Source of the DNA: JAABSP01 sp011390135
Lineage (GTDB): Bacteria > Desulfobacterota > Desulfobacteria > Desulfobacterales > JAABSP01
Length of the DNA: 30,079 nucleotides
Direction of reading: 5' to 3'
Assembly (NCBI GenBank): GCA_011390135.1
Contig: JAABSZ010000021.1
Coordinates: 1 to 30,079 of the forward strand
Below are positions 1 through 7,701 of this stretch, one piece after another. How positions within the stretch are numbered: the first letter of the stretch is position 1; each line of letters opens with the position of its first letter. The position numbers and the translations under genes were made by a program. The notes below the pieces were generated by a model. It saw only the letters and a program-made list of their open reading frames with translations, did not search any database and was not told the origin of the DNA.

Positions 1-2
1 TT

Positions 3-197
3 TCCGCTCTCTTCACCGTGGGACGATTTCGAAAGGTTTCGGTGGCGGGGCTTCTGGTAGTTTCGGATGAACTCTGGTCATTGACATGGCGGCCCGGGTT
101 TAAAGACGAGCGATTCAAAAAGAGCCGGAATGCGGCCGCCTCCATCATCGCTGCGGCATGCAGGCAAATGGCGGAAAACGGTACAGAGGCCGAATGA
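3..197 (+). CDS. Nucleoside phosphorylase family protein, C-terminal fragment
   Basis: The gene is cut by the left window edge; an open frame from base 3 runs to TGA at 195-197. The visible 64 residues include SALFTVGRFRKVSVAGLLVV followed by SDELWSLTWRPGF and a helical tail. This resembles the C-terminal end of PNP/UDP-type nucleoside phosphorylases (uridine phosphorylase-like), which split a nucleoside with phosphate into a free base and ribose-1-phosphate. Substrate specificity cannot be judged because the active-site half is missing. The stop codon overlaps the ligA start (ATGA at 194-197), so the two genes are probably co-translated. The family call rests on recognition of the C-terminal motif only. 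Confidence 0.7.
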   Translation, partial: SALFTVGRFRKVSVAGLLVVSDELWSLTWRPGFKDERFKKSRNAAASIIAAACRQMAENGTEAE

Positions 198-2224
198 AAG
201 AGAACGTCGATTCCATCGATTCCAAAATCATCGAGCGGGCAAATGCCCTGCGGCAGGCGCTCCATCACCACAACTACCGGTATTATGTACTGGATGATCC
301 GGAGGTTTCCGACGCCGAATACGACCGGCTGATGCGGGAGCTGATGGGTCTGGAGTCTGAATATCCGGAACTCAAAACTCCGGATTCTCCGACGGTGAAG
401 GTGGGCGCGCCGCCCCTGAATCGATTCGAGAGCGTTGCCCATTCAGTTCCCATGCTGAGCCTCGACAATGCCTTTGCAGATGGGGATATTTTGGAATTCG
501 ACCGGCGGGCCCGAAAAAATCTCGGTACTGAGGATAAGCTTCTCTATACCGCAGAGCCCAAAATGGACGGCGTGGCCGTGGAACTGGTCTATGAAGGGGG
601 CCGGCTGGTGATGGCCTCCACCAGAGGAGACGGCTTCACCGGGGAAGTGATCACAGAGAACATCCGGACCATCCGATCGGTTCCTCTGGTGCTGAAGGGA
701 GACGGCCATCCGGTTCCGGAGCGGGTCGAAGTCCGAGGCGAGGTCTTCATGGAGATCGAGCGATTCAAAGCTCTCAACACGGCCCGCGTCGATCGGGGGG
801 AGCAGCCTTTTGCCAATCCGAGAAATGCCGCGGCCGGCTCTCTACGGCAGCTCGATTCCGCGATCACCGCAAAGCGGCCCCTGGACATCTTCTTCTACGG
901 CGTCGGAAACATGGCAGGCGTCGAGATCGACTCCCACTGGGAAACCCTCTGCCTGCTGAAGGATCTCGGGCTGAAGATCAACCCCCTGATCCGGCCGAAG
1001 ATCGAGCTGCCCCAAGTTCTGGAGTATTACCGGGAGATTGCGGAGATCCGCCATCGGCTCCCCTACGAGATCGACGGCGCGGTGATCAAGATCGACAGCA
1101 TCCCTTTTCAGCGGCAGCTCGGCGCGAAGTCGAGAAGCCCGAGATGGGCCATTGCCTATAAGTTCGCGTCGATCCAGGAGACGACCCGGATCGAAAGAAT
1201 CGAGGTGCAGGTGGGCCGCACCGGCGCATTGACCCCGGTGGCCCATCTTCAACCGGTGTCCGTGGGCGGCGTCACCGTGAGCCGGGCCACCCTCCACAAC
1301 GAAGACGAGATCGAAAAGAAGGATATCCGGGTCGGGGATCAGGTGCTGGTGCAGCGGGCAGGAGACGTGATTCCGGAGGTGGTCAAGGTGATTCCTTCGA
1401 CCAGAACCGGAAAAGAGACGACTTTTGAGATGCCCAACGACTGCCCCGCATGCGGCATGCAGGTGGTTCGGGCCCCGGGGGAGGCCCTGCGCCGATGCAA
1501 CAATGCGGCCTGTCCGGCCCAGCGCAAGGCGCGGATTCGCCACTTTGCATCCAAAGGCGCTTTTGATATCGACGGCCTCGGGACCAAGCTGGTGGATAAA
1601 CTGGTGGAAAAGGAGCTGGTGCATTCCTATGCCGATCTCTTCTATCTGGATGTGACGACCCTCGAGGCCATGGAGAGGATGGGTTCAAAATCGGCCAAAA
1701 ATCTTATAGAGGCCATCGGGAAGAGCAAAAAGGTTCCCTTCCGCCGGTTCATCTATGCCTTGGGGATTCGGCATGTGGGGGAGAACTCGGCCCGCCTTCT
1801 GGAAGAAAATTACAGAGATCTGGCGGGGCTGATGGCCGCATCCGGAGCCGAGCTGGAGGCCATCGAGGGGATCGGACCCGAGATCGCGCAGAGCATCGCG
1901 CACTTCTTCGGCAAGGAGAAGAACCGGGAGACGATCCGGCGGATACTGGAAAGCGGCCTGGAGATCACTTTTCCCGAGCCGAAGGCGGAGAAGAAGAGTT
2001 TTGCCGGAAAGACCTTTGTGCTGACCGGAACCCTGCCGACCCTGAAGCGGGCCGAGGCCAAAGCCATGATCGAGGCCGCAGGGGGCAAGGTAAGCGGTTC
2101 CGTGAGCCGTAAAACCGATTACCTGGTGGCCGGAGAATCGGCCGGTTCCAAGCTGGACAAGGCAAAGGAACTGAGGGTTGAAATCATCGACGAGGTTCGA
2201 CTTAAGGAATTGCTTCAATCATAA
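194..2224 (+). CDS. ligA: NAD-dependent DNA ligase LigA
   Basis: This enzyme seals nicks in duplex DNA using NAD+ during replication and repair. From the ATG at 194 the protein is 676 aa, the usual LigA length. The order of domains is the N-terminal Ia domain (HNYRYYVLDDPEVSDAEYD, about 26-44), the adenylation domain with the nucleophilic lysine in KMDG (K123), the OB fold, a four-cysteine zinc finger (CPAC...CNNAACPAQ, about 420-445), helix-hairpin-helix repeats, and a C-terminal BRCT domain (about 600-676). An in-frame ATG at 158 would add 12 residues. The 194 start is preferred because it forms an ATGA overlap with the upstream stop, has an AGAGG just upstream, and removes a non-conserved N-terminus. 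acyP follows 11 bp downstream. Confidence 0.97.
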   Translation: MKENVDSIDSKIIERANALRQALHHHNYRYYVLDDPEVSDAEYDRLMRELMGLESEYPELKTPDSPTVKVGAPPLNRFESVAHSVPMLSLDNAFADGDILEFDRRARKNLGTEDKLLYTAEPKMDGVAVELVYEGGRLVMASTRGDGFTGEVITENIRTIRSVPLVLKGDGHPVPERVEVRGEVFMEIERFKALNTARVDRGEQPFANPRNAAAGSLRQLDSAITAKRPLDIFFYGVGNMAGVEIDSHWETLCLLKDLGLKINPLIRPKIELPQVLEYYREIAEIRHRLPYEIDGAVIKIDSIPFQRQLGAKSRSPRWAIAYKFASIQETTRIERIEVQVGRTGALTPVAHLQPVSVGGVTVSRATLHNEDEIEKKDIRVGDQVLVQRAGDVIPEVVKVIPSTRTGKETTFEMPNDCPACGMQVVRAPGEALRRCNNAACPAQRKARIRHFASKGAFDIDGLGTKLVDKLVEKELVHSYADLFYLDVTTLEAMERMGSKSAKNLIEAIGKSKKVPFRRFIYALGIRHVGENSARLLEENYRDLAGLMAASGAELEAIEGIGPEIAQSIAHFFGKEKNRETIRRILESGLEITFPEPKAEKKSFAGKTFVLTGTLPTLKRAEAKAMIEAAGGKVSGSVSRKTDYLVAGESAGSKLDKAKELRVEIIDEVRLKELLQS

Positions 2225-2235
2225 GGAGGTACATT

Positions 2236-2511
2236 ATGGCGGAGAAAAGAGCCCATGTCATTGTCAGCGGAAGGGTTCAGGGGGTCTTCTACAGAAGCGA
2301 AACCGAAAAGGCCGCAAGTGCAAAGGGCCTCAAAGGCTGGGTGAAGAACCGGTCCGATGGAACCGTTGAAGCGGTCTTCGAGGGGGATGAAGAGGCCGTG
2401 GCTTCGATGATCGAGTGGTGCAAAAAGGGCTCACCCCGGGCAAAGGTCGATAAGGTCGATGTGGACTGGGAGGAACCCAAGGGGGAATCTTCATTCGAAG
2501 TGCGATACTGA
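2236..2511 (+). CDS. acyP: Acylphosphatase
   Basis: This is a small cytosolic enzyme that hydrolyses acyl phosphates such as acetyl phosphate and 1,3-bisphosphoglycerate. The 91-aa length is typical. The family signature GRVQGVFYRSET (residues 13-24) carries the phosphate-binding loop and catalytic arginine, and GWVKNRSDGTVEAVFEG holds the conserved asparagine. A perfect Shine-Dalgarno, AAGGAGG at 2223-2229, overlaps the ligA stop codon and sits 6 bp before the ATG, so it is probably co-transcribed with ligA. The association with ligA has no obvious metabolic logic. Confidence 0.95.
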   Translation: MAEKRAHVIVSGRVQGVFYRSETEKAASAKGLKGWVKNRSDGTVEAVFEGDEEAVASMIEWCKKGSPRAKVDKVDVDWEEPKGESSFEVRY

Positions 2512-2534
2512 TGATGTTTCCATCCCACCATGCA

Positions 2535-2572
2535 CCTGAAGCCTGAGCCGCGGAGGGAAACCAGGCTTCAGG
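2535..2572 (+). repeat. 11-bp perfect inverted repeat after acyP
   Basis: CCTGAAGCCTG at 2535-2545 is exactly complementary to CAGGCTTCAGG at 2562-2572, with a 16-nt loop. No T-tract follows, so it is not a standard intrinsic terminator. It could be an mRNA 3'-end stabilising hairpin or a protein site between acyP and the terminator at 2640. Confidence 0.5.
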
Positions 2573-2639
2573 GCCATCAAAGAAGGATCGAGCTGAAGCG
2601 GACCCATTGAAAAAAGTGGACGCTATGCCTATGAAAGAT

Positions 2640-2684
2640 GAAAACAGCGCCTCCTCCCTTTTGAGGAAACGCTGTTTTCTTTTT
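2640..2684 (+). terminator. Rho-independent terminator of the ligA-acyP operon
   Basis: GAAAACAGCG (2640-2649) pairs perfectly with CGCTGTTTTC (2670-2679). An inner CCTC/GAGG pairing extends the stem, and five T residues follow at 2680-2684. On the plus strand this is a complete intrinsic terminator. It lies between convergent genes, and on the minus strand the stem is followed only by a short pyrimidine-rich run, so it may also act weakly for the minus-strand operon ending at 2723. Confidence 0.85.
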
Positions 2685-2722
2685 ACAGAAGCCGATCCAA
2701 GAGGCCGATCCAAGGATTTACA

Positions 2723-3301
2723 TCACTCTCCCAGCATCCCCTCTTTCAATCCATCGTCTGCAGGCTCATCCCCCAGCCAGACAGCAAAAAGGGCCCGCTT
2801 GAAATCCAGCCCCTGAACCGTACCCCGTTCGGCATTATTTTGGAATACGGTCACGCCCCGGTTCGGCAGGTAGACGAGATCATAGAGATCGCCCTCTTTG
2901 GCCTCTTTGTCGAAAAGCGCGTTGAAAGCCGCTATCCGATCCTTCATCCCTTCTTTTGCCGAGGGATTTTCCTTAAAAGCGTTTTCAAAGCCCTCATTAA
3001 AGGCTTCCACCAGTTTTTCCGCGGAGACGCCGTCGTAGATGAAATGCATCCGGATGGCCATAGGCTTCTCTGCTGCGATGATGGCCTTGGGATCACTCAT
3101 CTTCTCCGGCAGATAGAGCCCACCGGCATAGACCTTGATGAAGAACTTCTTCCGCAGGCCCGCGCCGTTCAGGACAAGTTCCGCATCTCCGGCCTTGAGT
3201 TTTTCGGGAAGCTTCACGCCGCCGATCTCCGCAGACAACCCCGGGGTCGCCGGCAGGATCAGCAGAAACGAGATCAACAGGACTACAAGATGACGGATCA
3301 T
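2723..3301 (-). CDS. Exported chalcone isomerase-fold protein
   Basis: The 192-aa protein has an N-terminal signal peptide (MIRHLVVLLISFLLILPATP, cleavage likely after A24 in GLSA). The mature part resembles the bacterial chalcone isomerase-like family: GGVKLPEKLKAGDAELVLNG, then KKFFIKVYAGGLYLPEK, then a long helix EKLVEAFNEGFENAF. Bacterial members are periplasmic proteins of unclear function, possibly binding fatty acids or haem-like ligands; flavonoid isomerisation is not expected. It starts 4 bp after the ferritin-like gene and closes the minus-strand operon. The Shine-Dalgarno is modest (GGGAG about 8 bp upstream, within the end of the preceding gene). Confidence 0.8.
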   Translation of the reverse strand: MIRHLVVLLISFLLILPATPGLSAEIGGVKLPEKLKAGDAELVLNGAGLRKKFFIKVYAGGLYLPEKMSDPKAIIAAEKPMAIRMHFIYDGVSAEKLVEAFNEGFENAFKENPSAKEGMKDRIAAFNALFDKEAKEGDLYDLVYLPNRGVTVFQNNAERGTVQGLDFKRALFAVWLGDEPADDGLKEGMLGE

Positions 3302-3305
3302 TCCA

Positions 3306-3773
3306 TCAGTCTCCCATCTTGGCCATGAAGTCGTCGTACTTGGTCTCCAGGAACTGTTTGTGCTTGGCCTCCTCCTGGCAGAGGATCTGGAACATCTTCT
3401 TCTGCTTGTCGTTTTGGGCCTGGCCCAAAAGCTCGTTGTAGAGCTGAAGCGCCTTCTCCTCCCGCTTCATGCCGATGGCCAGGATCTCGTTGTAGGCCAT
3501 GCCCGGCTTGAAGGTCATATCGACCATGTAGTTGCTGCGCTTGATGTCCTTGATCCACTTGAGATCGTACTCTTTGAGCTTCTCTTCGGTGCCGCCCGAT
3601 TCCATGTTCTCAAGCATCTTCTGGTGGCTGCGCTCCTGATCGGCAAACTCCTTGAGCATATCCTTGACCCCGGACATCGCGGCCTCTTTGGCTGCGGTCT
3701 CGTAGAACTCTGCGGCCTCTTTCTCTTTTTCAATGGCAAAATCGATGATCTGGTCTACATTTTCAAACGACAT
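3306..3773 (-). CDS. Ferritin-like diiron protein (rubrerythrin family)
   Basis: The 155-aa four-helix protein has the diiron ligand pattern of rubrerythrins: glutamates in helix 1 (EKEKEAAEFYE, around 16-25), ExxH at E47-H50, a glutamate in helix 3 (MKREEKALQLY, about 102-112) and ExxH at E135-H138. It lacks the C-terminal rubredoxin domain of classical rubrerythrin. It likely takes part in peroxide reduction or iron handling in the cytoplasm, probably with electrons from another carrier. A good Shine-Dalgarno (AAAGGAGA) lies upstream. It sits 60 bp after pyrD and 4 bp before the chalcone isomerase-like gene on the same strand, so co-expression is likely. Confidence 0.88.
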   Translation of the reverse strand: MSFENVDQIIDFAIEKEKEAAEFYETAAKEAAMSGVKDMLKEFADQERSHQKMLENMESGGTEEKLKEYDLKWIKDIKRSNYMVDMTFKPGMAYNEILAIGMKREEKALQLYNELLGQAQNDKQKKMFQILCQEEAKHKQFLETKYDDFMAKMGD

Positions 3774-3833
3774 CTTCTTTCTCTCCTTTCAAATGTTGAT
3801 TTGCCCTTTGGCGGTAAAAATACTTCAAAAAAA

Positions 3834-4781
3834 TCAGACATCGAGGGTGCCGACGATCTCCGTCACCTTCGAGTAGTTCCGTTCCGTAAGATACCCCTCG
3901 ATGCCGTCGATGATCTCCATGGTTGCCCGGGGATTGACGAGGTTTGCCGTCCCCACCTGGACTGCTGTCGCGCCCACGATCAGAAAGGATATCGCGTCCT
4001 CGGCATTCATGATGCCGCCGATGCCGATCACCGGGATCGAAACGGCACGGGCCGCCTGCCAGACCATCCGCAGAGCAACGGGCCGGATCGCCGGGCCCGA
4101 CAGCCCCCCGGTGATGTTTGTGATCAGCGGCTTTCGGGTATGGATGTCCACGGCCATGCCGGTTAGGGTGTTGATGAGGGATATCGAATCCGCGCCGGCC
4201 GTTTCAACGGCCTTTGCAATGGATGAGATATCGGCCACATTGGGGGAGAGCTTGACCATGAGAGGCTTTTTGGTCCGCTCCCGGACCCGCTTCACCACGC
4301 CGCCGGCCGCCAGAGGATCGATGCCGAAAGCAACCCCGCCGGCCTTTACGTTGGGGCAGGAGATGTTGACCTCGATCCCCGCGATCTCCGGGATCTCCTC
4401 GATCCTTTCCGCAACCTCCCCGTATTCTTCCGCTGTCTTGCCGTAGATGTTGACAAAGACCGGGGTCCGGATGCCTTTCAACCCCGGTAGCTTCTTCTCG
4501 ATCAGCACATCGAGCCCCACGTTCTCCAGGCCGATGGCGTTGAGCATTCCGCATGGCGTCTCCACCACCCGGCCCGGTGGATTGCCTTTGGAAGGATAGA
4601 GGGAGATCCCCTTGACGATGATCCCGCCGAGGCGGTTTAGATCGACGAGTTCGGCAAATTCCGCACCATACCCGAAGGTTCCCGATGCGGTCATCACCGG
4701 ATTTTTCAGGCGGATGCGGCCGATGTCCACCGAAAGGTCCGGGGAGAGTTCCGGAGAGGGATTGGATGCAGTTGAACTCAT
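3834..4781 (-). CDS. pyrD: Dihydroorotate dehydrogenase, catalytic subunit (class 1B-like)
   Basis: The enzyme oxidises dihydroorotate to orotate in pyrimidine synthesis using an FMN cofactor. Motifs include RLKNPVMTASGTFGYG, the active-site loop NISCPNVKAGG with the class 1 catalytic cysteine, NTLTGMAVD, GGLSGPAI and IGIGGIMNAEDA. An in-frame ATG exists at 4847, but the preferred start is 4781. There the ATG overlaps the stop of the upstream zinc-ribbon gene (ATGA at 4778-4781), giving 315 aa, close to the usual PyrDB size. The extra 22 residues from 4847 would only read the 15-bp tandem repeat. Class 1B enzymes normally need a PyrK electron-transfer subunit, which is not adjacent here. It lies inside a chaperone/ferritin operon. 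Confidence 0.93.
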   Translation of the reverse strand: MSSTASNPSPELSPDLSVDIGRIRLKNPVMTASGTFGYGAEFAELVDLNRLGGIIVKGISLYPSKGNPPGRVVETPCGMLNAIGLENVGLDVLIEKKLPGLKGIRTPVFVNIYGKTAEEYGEVAERIEEIPEIAGIEVNISCPNVKAGGVAFGIDPLAAGGVVKRVRERTKKPLMVKLSPNVADISSIAKAVETAGADSISLINTLTGMAVDIHTRKPLITNITGGLSGPAIRPVALRMVWQAARAVSIPVIGIGGIMNAEDAISFLIVGATAVQVGTANLVNPRATMEIIDGIEGYLTERNYSKVTEIVGTLDV

Positions 4782-5113
4782 TTTGCCCGAATCGATCTCC
4801 CCGTAATCGATCTCCCCCGAATTGATCTCCCCGTAATCGATCTCCATTGGCCCATGGCAAGATCATAATGGCCCGCCAAAACCGCGGAACAGGCAAAGAG
4901 CTTTGCATTCTGCGGCGTTCTTCTTATAACCCAGGCCCGCCGGGCATGGTAGAACATCCCCGGATAGTTCTTCCGGTCGAACGCCTCTCTGGCCTTCTCG
5001 GAATGTTCGATTGATTCCTGCTCCAGACGCACGATCCGGTCGAGTTCGGTTCCGCACCGCCGGCAGACAGGCTTTCCGTCATGGTTTGCATGACATGTAG
5101 GACATCGCTTCAT
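4778..5113 (-). CDS. Small zinc-ribbon/TPR-like protein of the chaperone operon
   Basis: The 111-aa protein begins with a four-cysteine zinc ribbon (CPTC at residues 4-7 and CRRC at 17-20). A helical segment follows (residues about 25-90, SIEHSEKAREAFDRKNYPGM then YHARRAWVIRRTPQNAKLFA) that reads like a single TPR hairpin. The last 20 residues are a basic repetitive tail encoded by the 15-bp array. It starts 9 bp after the Hsp70 stop and overlaps pyrD by ATGA. I do not recognise a named family. From position it may be a client adaptor or accessory factor for the Hsp70, but that is inference. Confidence 0.7.
   Translation of the reverse strand: MKRCPTCHANHDGKPVCRRCGTELDRIVRLEQESIEHSEKAREAFDRKNYPGMFYHARRAWVIRRTPQNAKLFACSAVLAGHYDLAMGQWRSITGRSIRGRSITGRSIRAK
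4786..4845 (-). repeat. Four tandem 15-bp units spanning a gene end
   Basis: Four contiguous 15-bp units occupy 4786-4800, 4801-4815, 4816-4830 and 4831-4845. Units 2 and 4 are identical (CCGTAATCGATCTCC on the plus strand); units 1 and 3 differ at a few positions. On the coding minus strand each unit supplies GGAGAT, a Shine-Dalgarno-like core. The array encodes the C-terminal tail of the zinc-ribbon protein (four RSI-x-G/A repeats) and ends just before the pyrD start. The unit is a multiple of three, so copy-number change would preserve the frame. Confidence 0.9.
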
Positions 5114-5122
5114 CTTGCCATC

Positions 5123-6865
5123 CTATTCGATGTAAAAAAGGATATCCTCCAGTTCCTCTGCAAATTTCTTTGCATCCTCCATCCGGTTCTCCCGCACAGC
5201 ATCCCCGATGTCCTCCATCAGGTTGATCATCTCGTCTCTGTCTTCTGCTGAAACCTGATCGATCTGGCCTTCAGCCCGGCGCAGGGTCTGTGCGATCTCA
5301 TCGGGCATTCCCGGCTCATTCGCGGGGGAGGCCGACTTCAGGTCGGTCTTCTCTTCGCCCCCCCAGAGGTTTTCGATCCGGCTTCGGGATTCGGCCATCT
5401 CGGACTCGCTGGATCCGAAGGCGTTCTCGATCACAGCGTTGATCTTCCGGCCCGTGGCCTTTTCTATGGCCTCGATCTTTAGGATGCCGTTGATGTCGAG
5501 ATCGAAATTCAAGAGGATTATACTGCTCTGGGGCAGGCGGCTCAACTGGAATTTGTACTTGCCGATCTGGATGTTGTCCAAAGCATCCGGGTTCTCCCCC
5601 TGATAGACCTTGATCTCCACTGCCTCCTGATTGTCATAGACCGTGTAGAAGGCCTCGGTGCGGGAGGCCGGCAGCTTGGTGTTGCGCCGGATCAGCGGGA
5701 CGAACATGGTCATGCAGGGCTCGCCGTTCAAATCCCCCAGCGCGGATGTGCCGAAGGTATAGGGGGTGATGTCCAGCAGTACGCTGGTGGAATCGAGCCC
5801 CATCTCCCGACCCGCCTGGATGGCCGCGCCCAGCGCCACGCAGAGATCCGGGTCGATCTCACTGTGGGGGAGCTGGCCGAACTTCTCCTCCAGCATCTTT
5901 GAAATCCTGGGAATCCGGGTCGATCCCCCAACCAGGATGATCTTGTCGATGGCCGAAGGGAGCAGCGCGGCATCCTTCAATGCCCGGTTCACCGCATCCA
6001 TAGTCTTGGAGAGATCATTTTCGATCATCTCCTCGAAATCATCCCGGGCCAGCTCATAGGAGAGGTGGATATCCTTCCAACCCTTTTTGGCGATGTGATC
6101 CTCTTCTATGATGGCATAAGGCTTTTCAGACAAGGTCACTTTCGCATTTTCGGCCGCCCGCTTGAGACGGGCCATGATCACGCTCTCTTTATCCGAATCG
6201 ACCCGCAGGGAGTGTTCCTCCTCACAGTATTTCAAAAGACGGTCCACGATCTGCCGGTCGAAATCATCTCCTCCAAGATGGTTGTCGCCTGTGCTGGCCA
6301 GCACCTCCACCACCCCGGTCTCGATCTTGACGATCGAGACATCAAAGGTTCCGCCGCCCAGATCGTAGATGAGAATCCGCTGGGTCTCGCTCCGGGTACT
6401 CTCATAGGCCAGGGCTGCGGCCGTGGGTTCGTTGATGATCCGGACAACATCGAGCCCCGCGATCTCCCCGGCCTCGCGGGTGGCCTGGCGCTGGGCATCG
6501 GTGAAATAGGCCGGAACCGTGATCACGGCCTTTCCGATGGTCTTGCCAAGGGCTTTTTCCGCCCGCTCTTTCAGGGCTTTGAGTATAAAGGCCGAGATCT
6601 CCTGGGGGCTGTAGGTCGAATCGCCCATTGGGATCTTCTGATCCTTGCCCATCATCCGCTTCACCGAAAGCACGGTGCGCTCCGGTGCGATCGCGGCCTG
6701 GTTTTTGGCAGCCACTCCCACCAGGATAGCGCCCTTCTCATCCACCCCCACACAGGAGGGAAGAATTCCGTTGTCGTTATCCTTCAAAATCTCCGGCTGA
6801 TTGTCGATAATATAGGCGACCTCGGAATTGGTCGTTCCGAGATCGATGCCGACTATGGGTTCCAT
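5123..6865 (-). CDS. Hsp70/DnaK-family chaperone, divergent paralogue
   Basis: The 580-aa protein has a complete Hsp70 ATPase domain: GIDLGTTNS near the N-terminus (phosphate-1), INEPTAAALAYE, IYDLGGGTFDVSIV (phosphate-2) and IILVGGSTRIPRI (adenosine motif). A linker region STSVLLDITPYTFG and a beta-type substrate-binding domain follow, then a helical C-terminus (about 500-580) shorter than the DnaK lid (DnaK is about 638 aa). The catalytic core looks intact, so it should hydrolyse ATP and bind peptides. GrpE-like and J-domain genes lie immediately upstream in the same operon, arguing for a dedicated set rather than the housekeeping dnaK. The start is supported by GGAG 7 bp upstream. No DnaK-type EEVD-like tail is apparent. 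Confidence 0.92.
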   Translation of the reverse strand: MEPIVGIDLGTTNSEVAYIIDNQPEILKDNDNGILPSCVGVDEKGAILVGVAAKNQAAIAPERTVLSVKRMMGKDQKIPMGDSTYSPQEISAFILKALKERAEKALGKTIGKAVITVPAYFTDAQRQATREAGEIAGLDVVRIINEPTAAALAYESTRSETQRILIYDLGGGTFDVSIVKIETGVVEVLASTGDNHLGGDDFDRQIVDRLLKYCEEEHSLRVDSDKESVIMARLKRAAENAKVTLSEKPYAIIEEDHIAKKGWKDIHLSYELARDDFEEMIENDLSKTMDAVNRALKDAALLPSAIDKIILVGGSTRIPRISKMLEEKFGQLPHSEIDPDLCVALGAAIQAGREMGLDSTSVLLDITPYTFGTSALGDLNGEPCMTMFVPLIRRNTKLPASRTEAFYTVYDNQEAVEIKVYQGENPDALDNIQIGKYKFQLSRLPQSSIILLNFDLDINGILKIEAIEKATGRKINAVIENAFGSSESEMAESRSRIENLWGGEEKTDLKSASPANEPGMPDEIAQTLRRAEGQIDQVSAEDRDEMINLMEDIGDAVRENRMEDAKKFAEELEDILFYIE

Positions 6866-6901
6866 TTATGCTCCATTTTTTTCATTCGATTACAACGGTT
6901 G

Positions 6902-7684
6902 TTACTCGCAGACAACCACTTCCGCATACCGGATCACCTCCTGCCTCCGGACAAAGCCGCTCAACTGCTCCTCGACGACTATGCCGCTCTCCTTTCCCGG
7001 AGCGGCCTTGCGGCCCACAGCCTTCATCACACTGGGATCAAAGGGTTTGCCGACCGTCTCCACCGGCTCGATCTCCACAAGAGCGAGGGAACGGTCAAAC
7101 CTGCGGATGGCCATATCATACCCTTCGATCACGCCCTCGATCCCCTTGGGAGCGGATCTTAAAAACCCCTTTGCGGCCGCGACCTCCTGGCTGGCTTTTT
7201 TCCCCCGAACCAGGGCGTCCCGCACCTCGAGAAAGGGAAGGATCGCCTTCTTTTCCGCCGTGATCCGGATTCGCTCTTCCAGGCCGTTGATCTCTTGGGC
7301 CTTCTCCTTGAAGATGTCCGATGCATCGTGGAACGCATCGATAATGGCCACCAGGTTCTGCAGGGAGCGGTTCTGCTCCCGGTTCTGAAAGCGGATCTCC
7401 TGCCGGAGCGCAGTGAACTCCGAGAGCAGGGTGAAGAGATCGCATGCATCCATCGCGCCCTCCCCTTCGGTCCCCCGGGCGTCCGGCAGCTCCTCCAGCC
7501 AGTACCGGAAGTCCTGAAGCACATCCTTTTTCCAGTCCGGAAGGGCTTCAGCGCTCTGGGCACGGCCCTTCAGTTTTCCGGAAAAAAAGCCGACGATCCA
7601 TTGCATGAGGGGAATGGTCACCCGTCGCTCGAAGGCCTTGCCCAAACCTTTGAACCATCCCGCGATCCTTTTTGGCAGATTCAT
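6902..7684 (-). CDS. GrpE-like nucleotide exchange factor with long N-terminal extension
   Basis: The 260-aa protein's C-terminal part matches the GrpE head: a helix YDMAIRRFDRSLALVEIEPV, then VGKPFDPSVMKAVGRK and a beta-wing ending GFVRRQEVIRYAEVVVCE. A long helical stretch (about 75-165) fits the GrpE dimerisation coiled coil. The first 70 residues (basic and hydrophobic, MNLPKRIAGWFKGLGKAFER) are not standard GrpE and could contact membrane or partner. It likely releases ADP from the Hsp70 encoded 36 bp downstream. It follows the J-domain gene by 17 bp, with GGAGG just before the ATG. Confidence 0.82.
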   Translation of the reverse strand: MNLPKRIAGWFKGLGKAFERRVTIPLMQWIVGFFSGKLKGRAQSAEALPDWKKDVLQDFRYWLEELPDARGTEGEGAMDACDLFTLLSEFTALRQEIRFQNREQNRSLQNLVAIIDAFHDASDIFKEKAQEINGLEERIRITAEKKAILPFLEVRDALVRGKKASQEVAAAKGFLRSAPKGIEGVIEGYDMAIRRFDRSLALVEIEPVETVGKPFDPSVMKAVGRKAAPGKESGIVVEEQLSGFVRRQEVIRYAEVVVCE

Positions 7685-7701
7685 GATCCCTCCTTGCCTG
7701 T

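Noticed and set aside
842..1624. 260-aa minus-strand open frame inside ligA
   Set aside because: It is antisense to an unmistakable ligA; composition is histidine/leucine/glycine-rich as typical of antisense shadows.
4782..4847. Longer pyrD start at 4847
   Set aside because: The added 22 residues only read the 15-bp repeat array in a second frame, and the ATGA overlap at 4778-4781 supports the shorter start.
6065..7162. 365-aa plus-strand open frame
   Set aside because: It is antisense to the Hsp70 gene and the GrpE-like gene, has no recognisable domain or ribosome site, and follows from GC-rich codon structure of the opposite strand.
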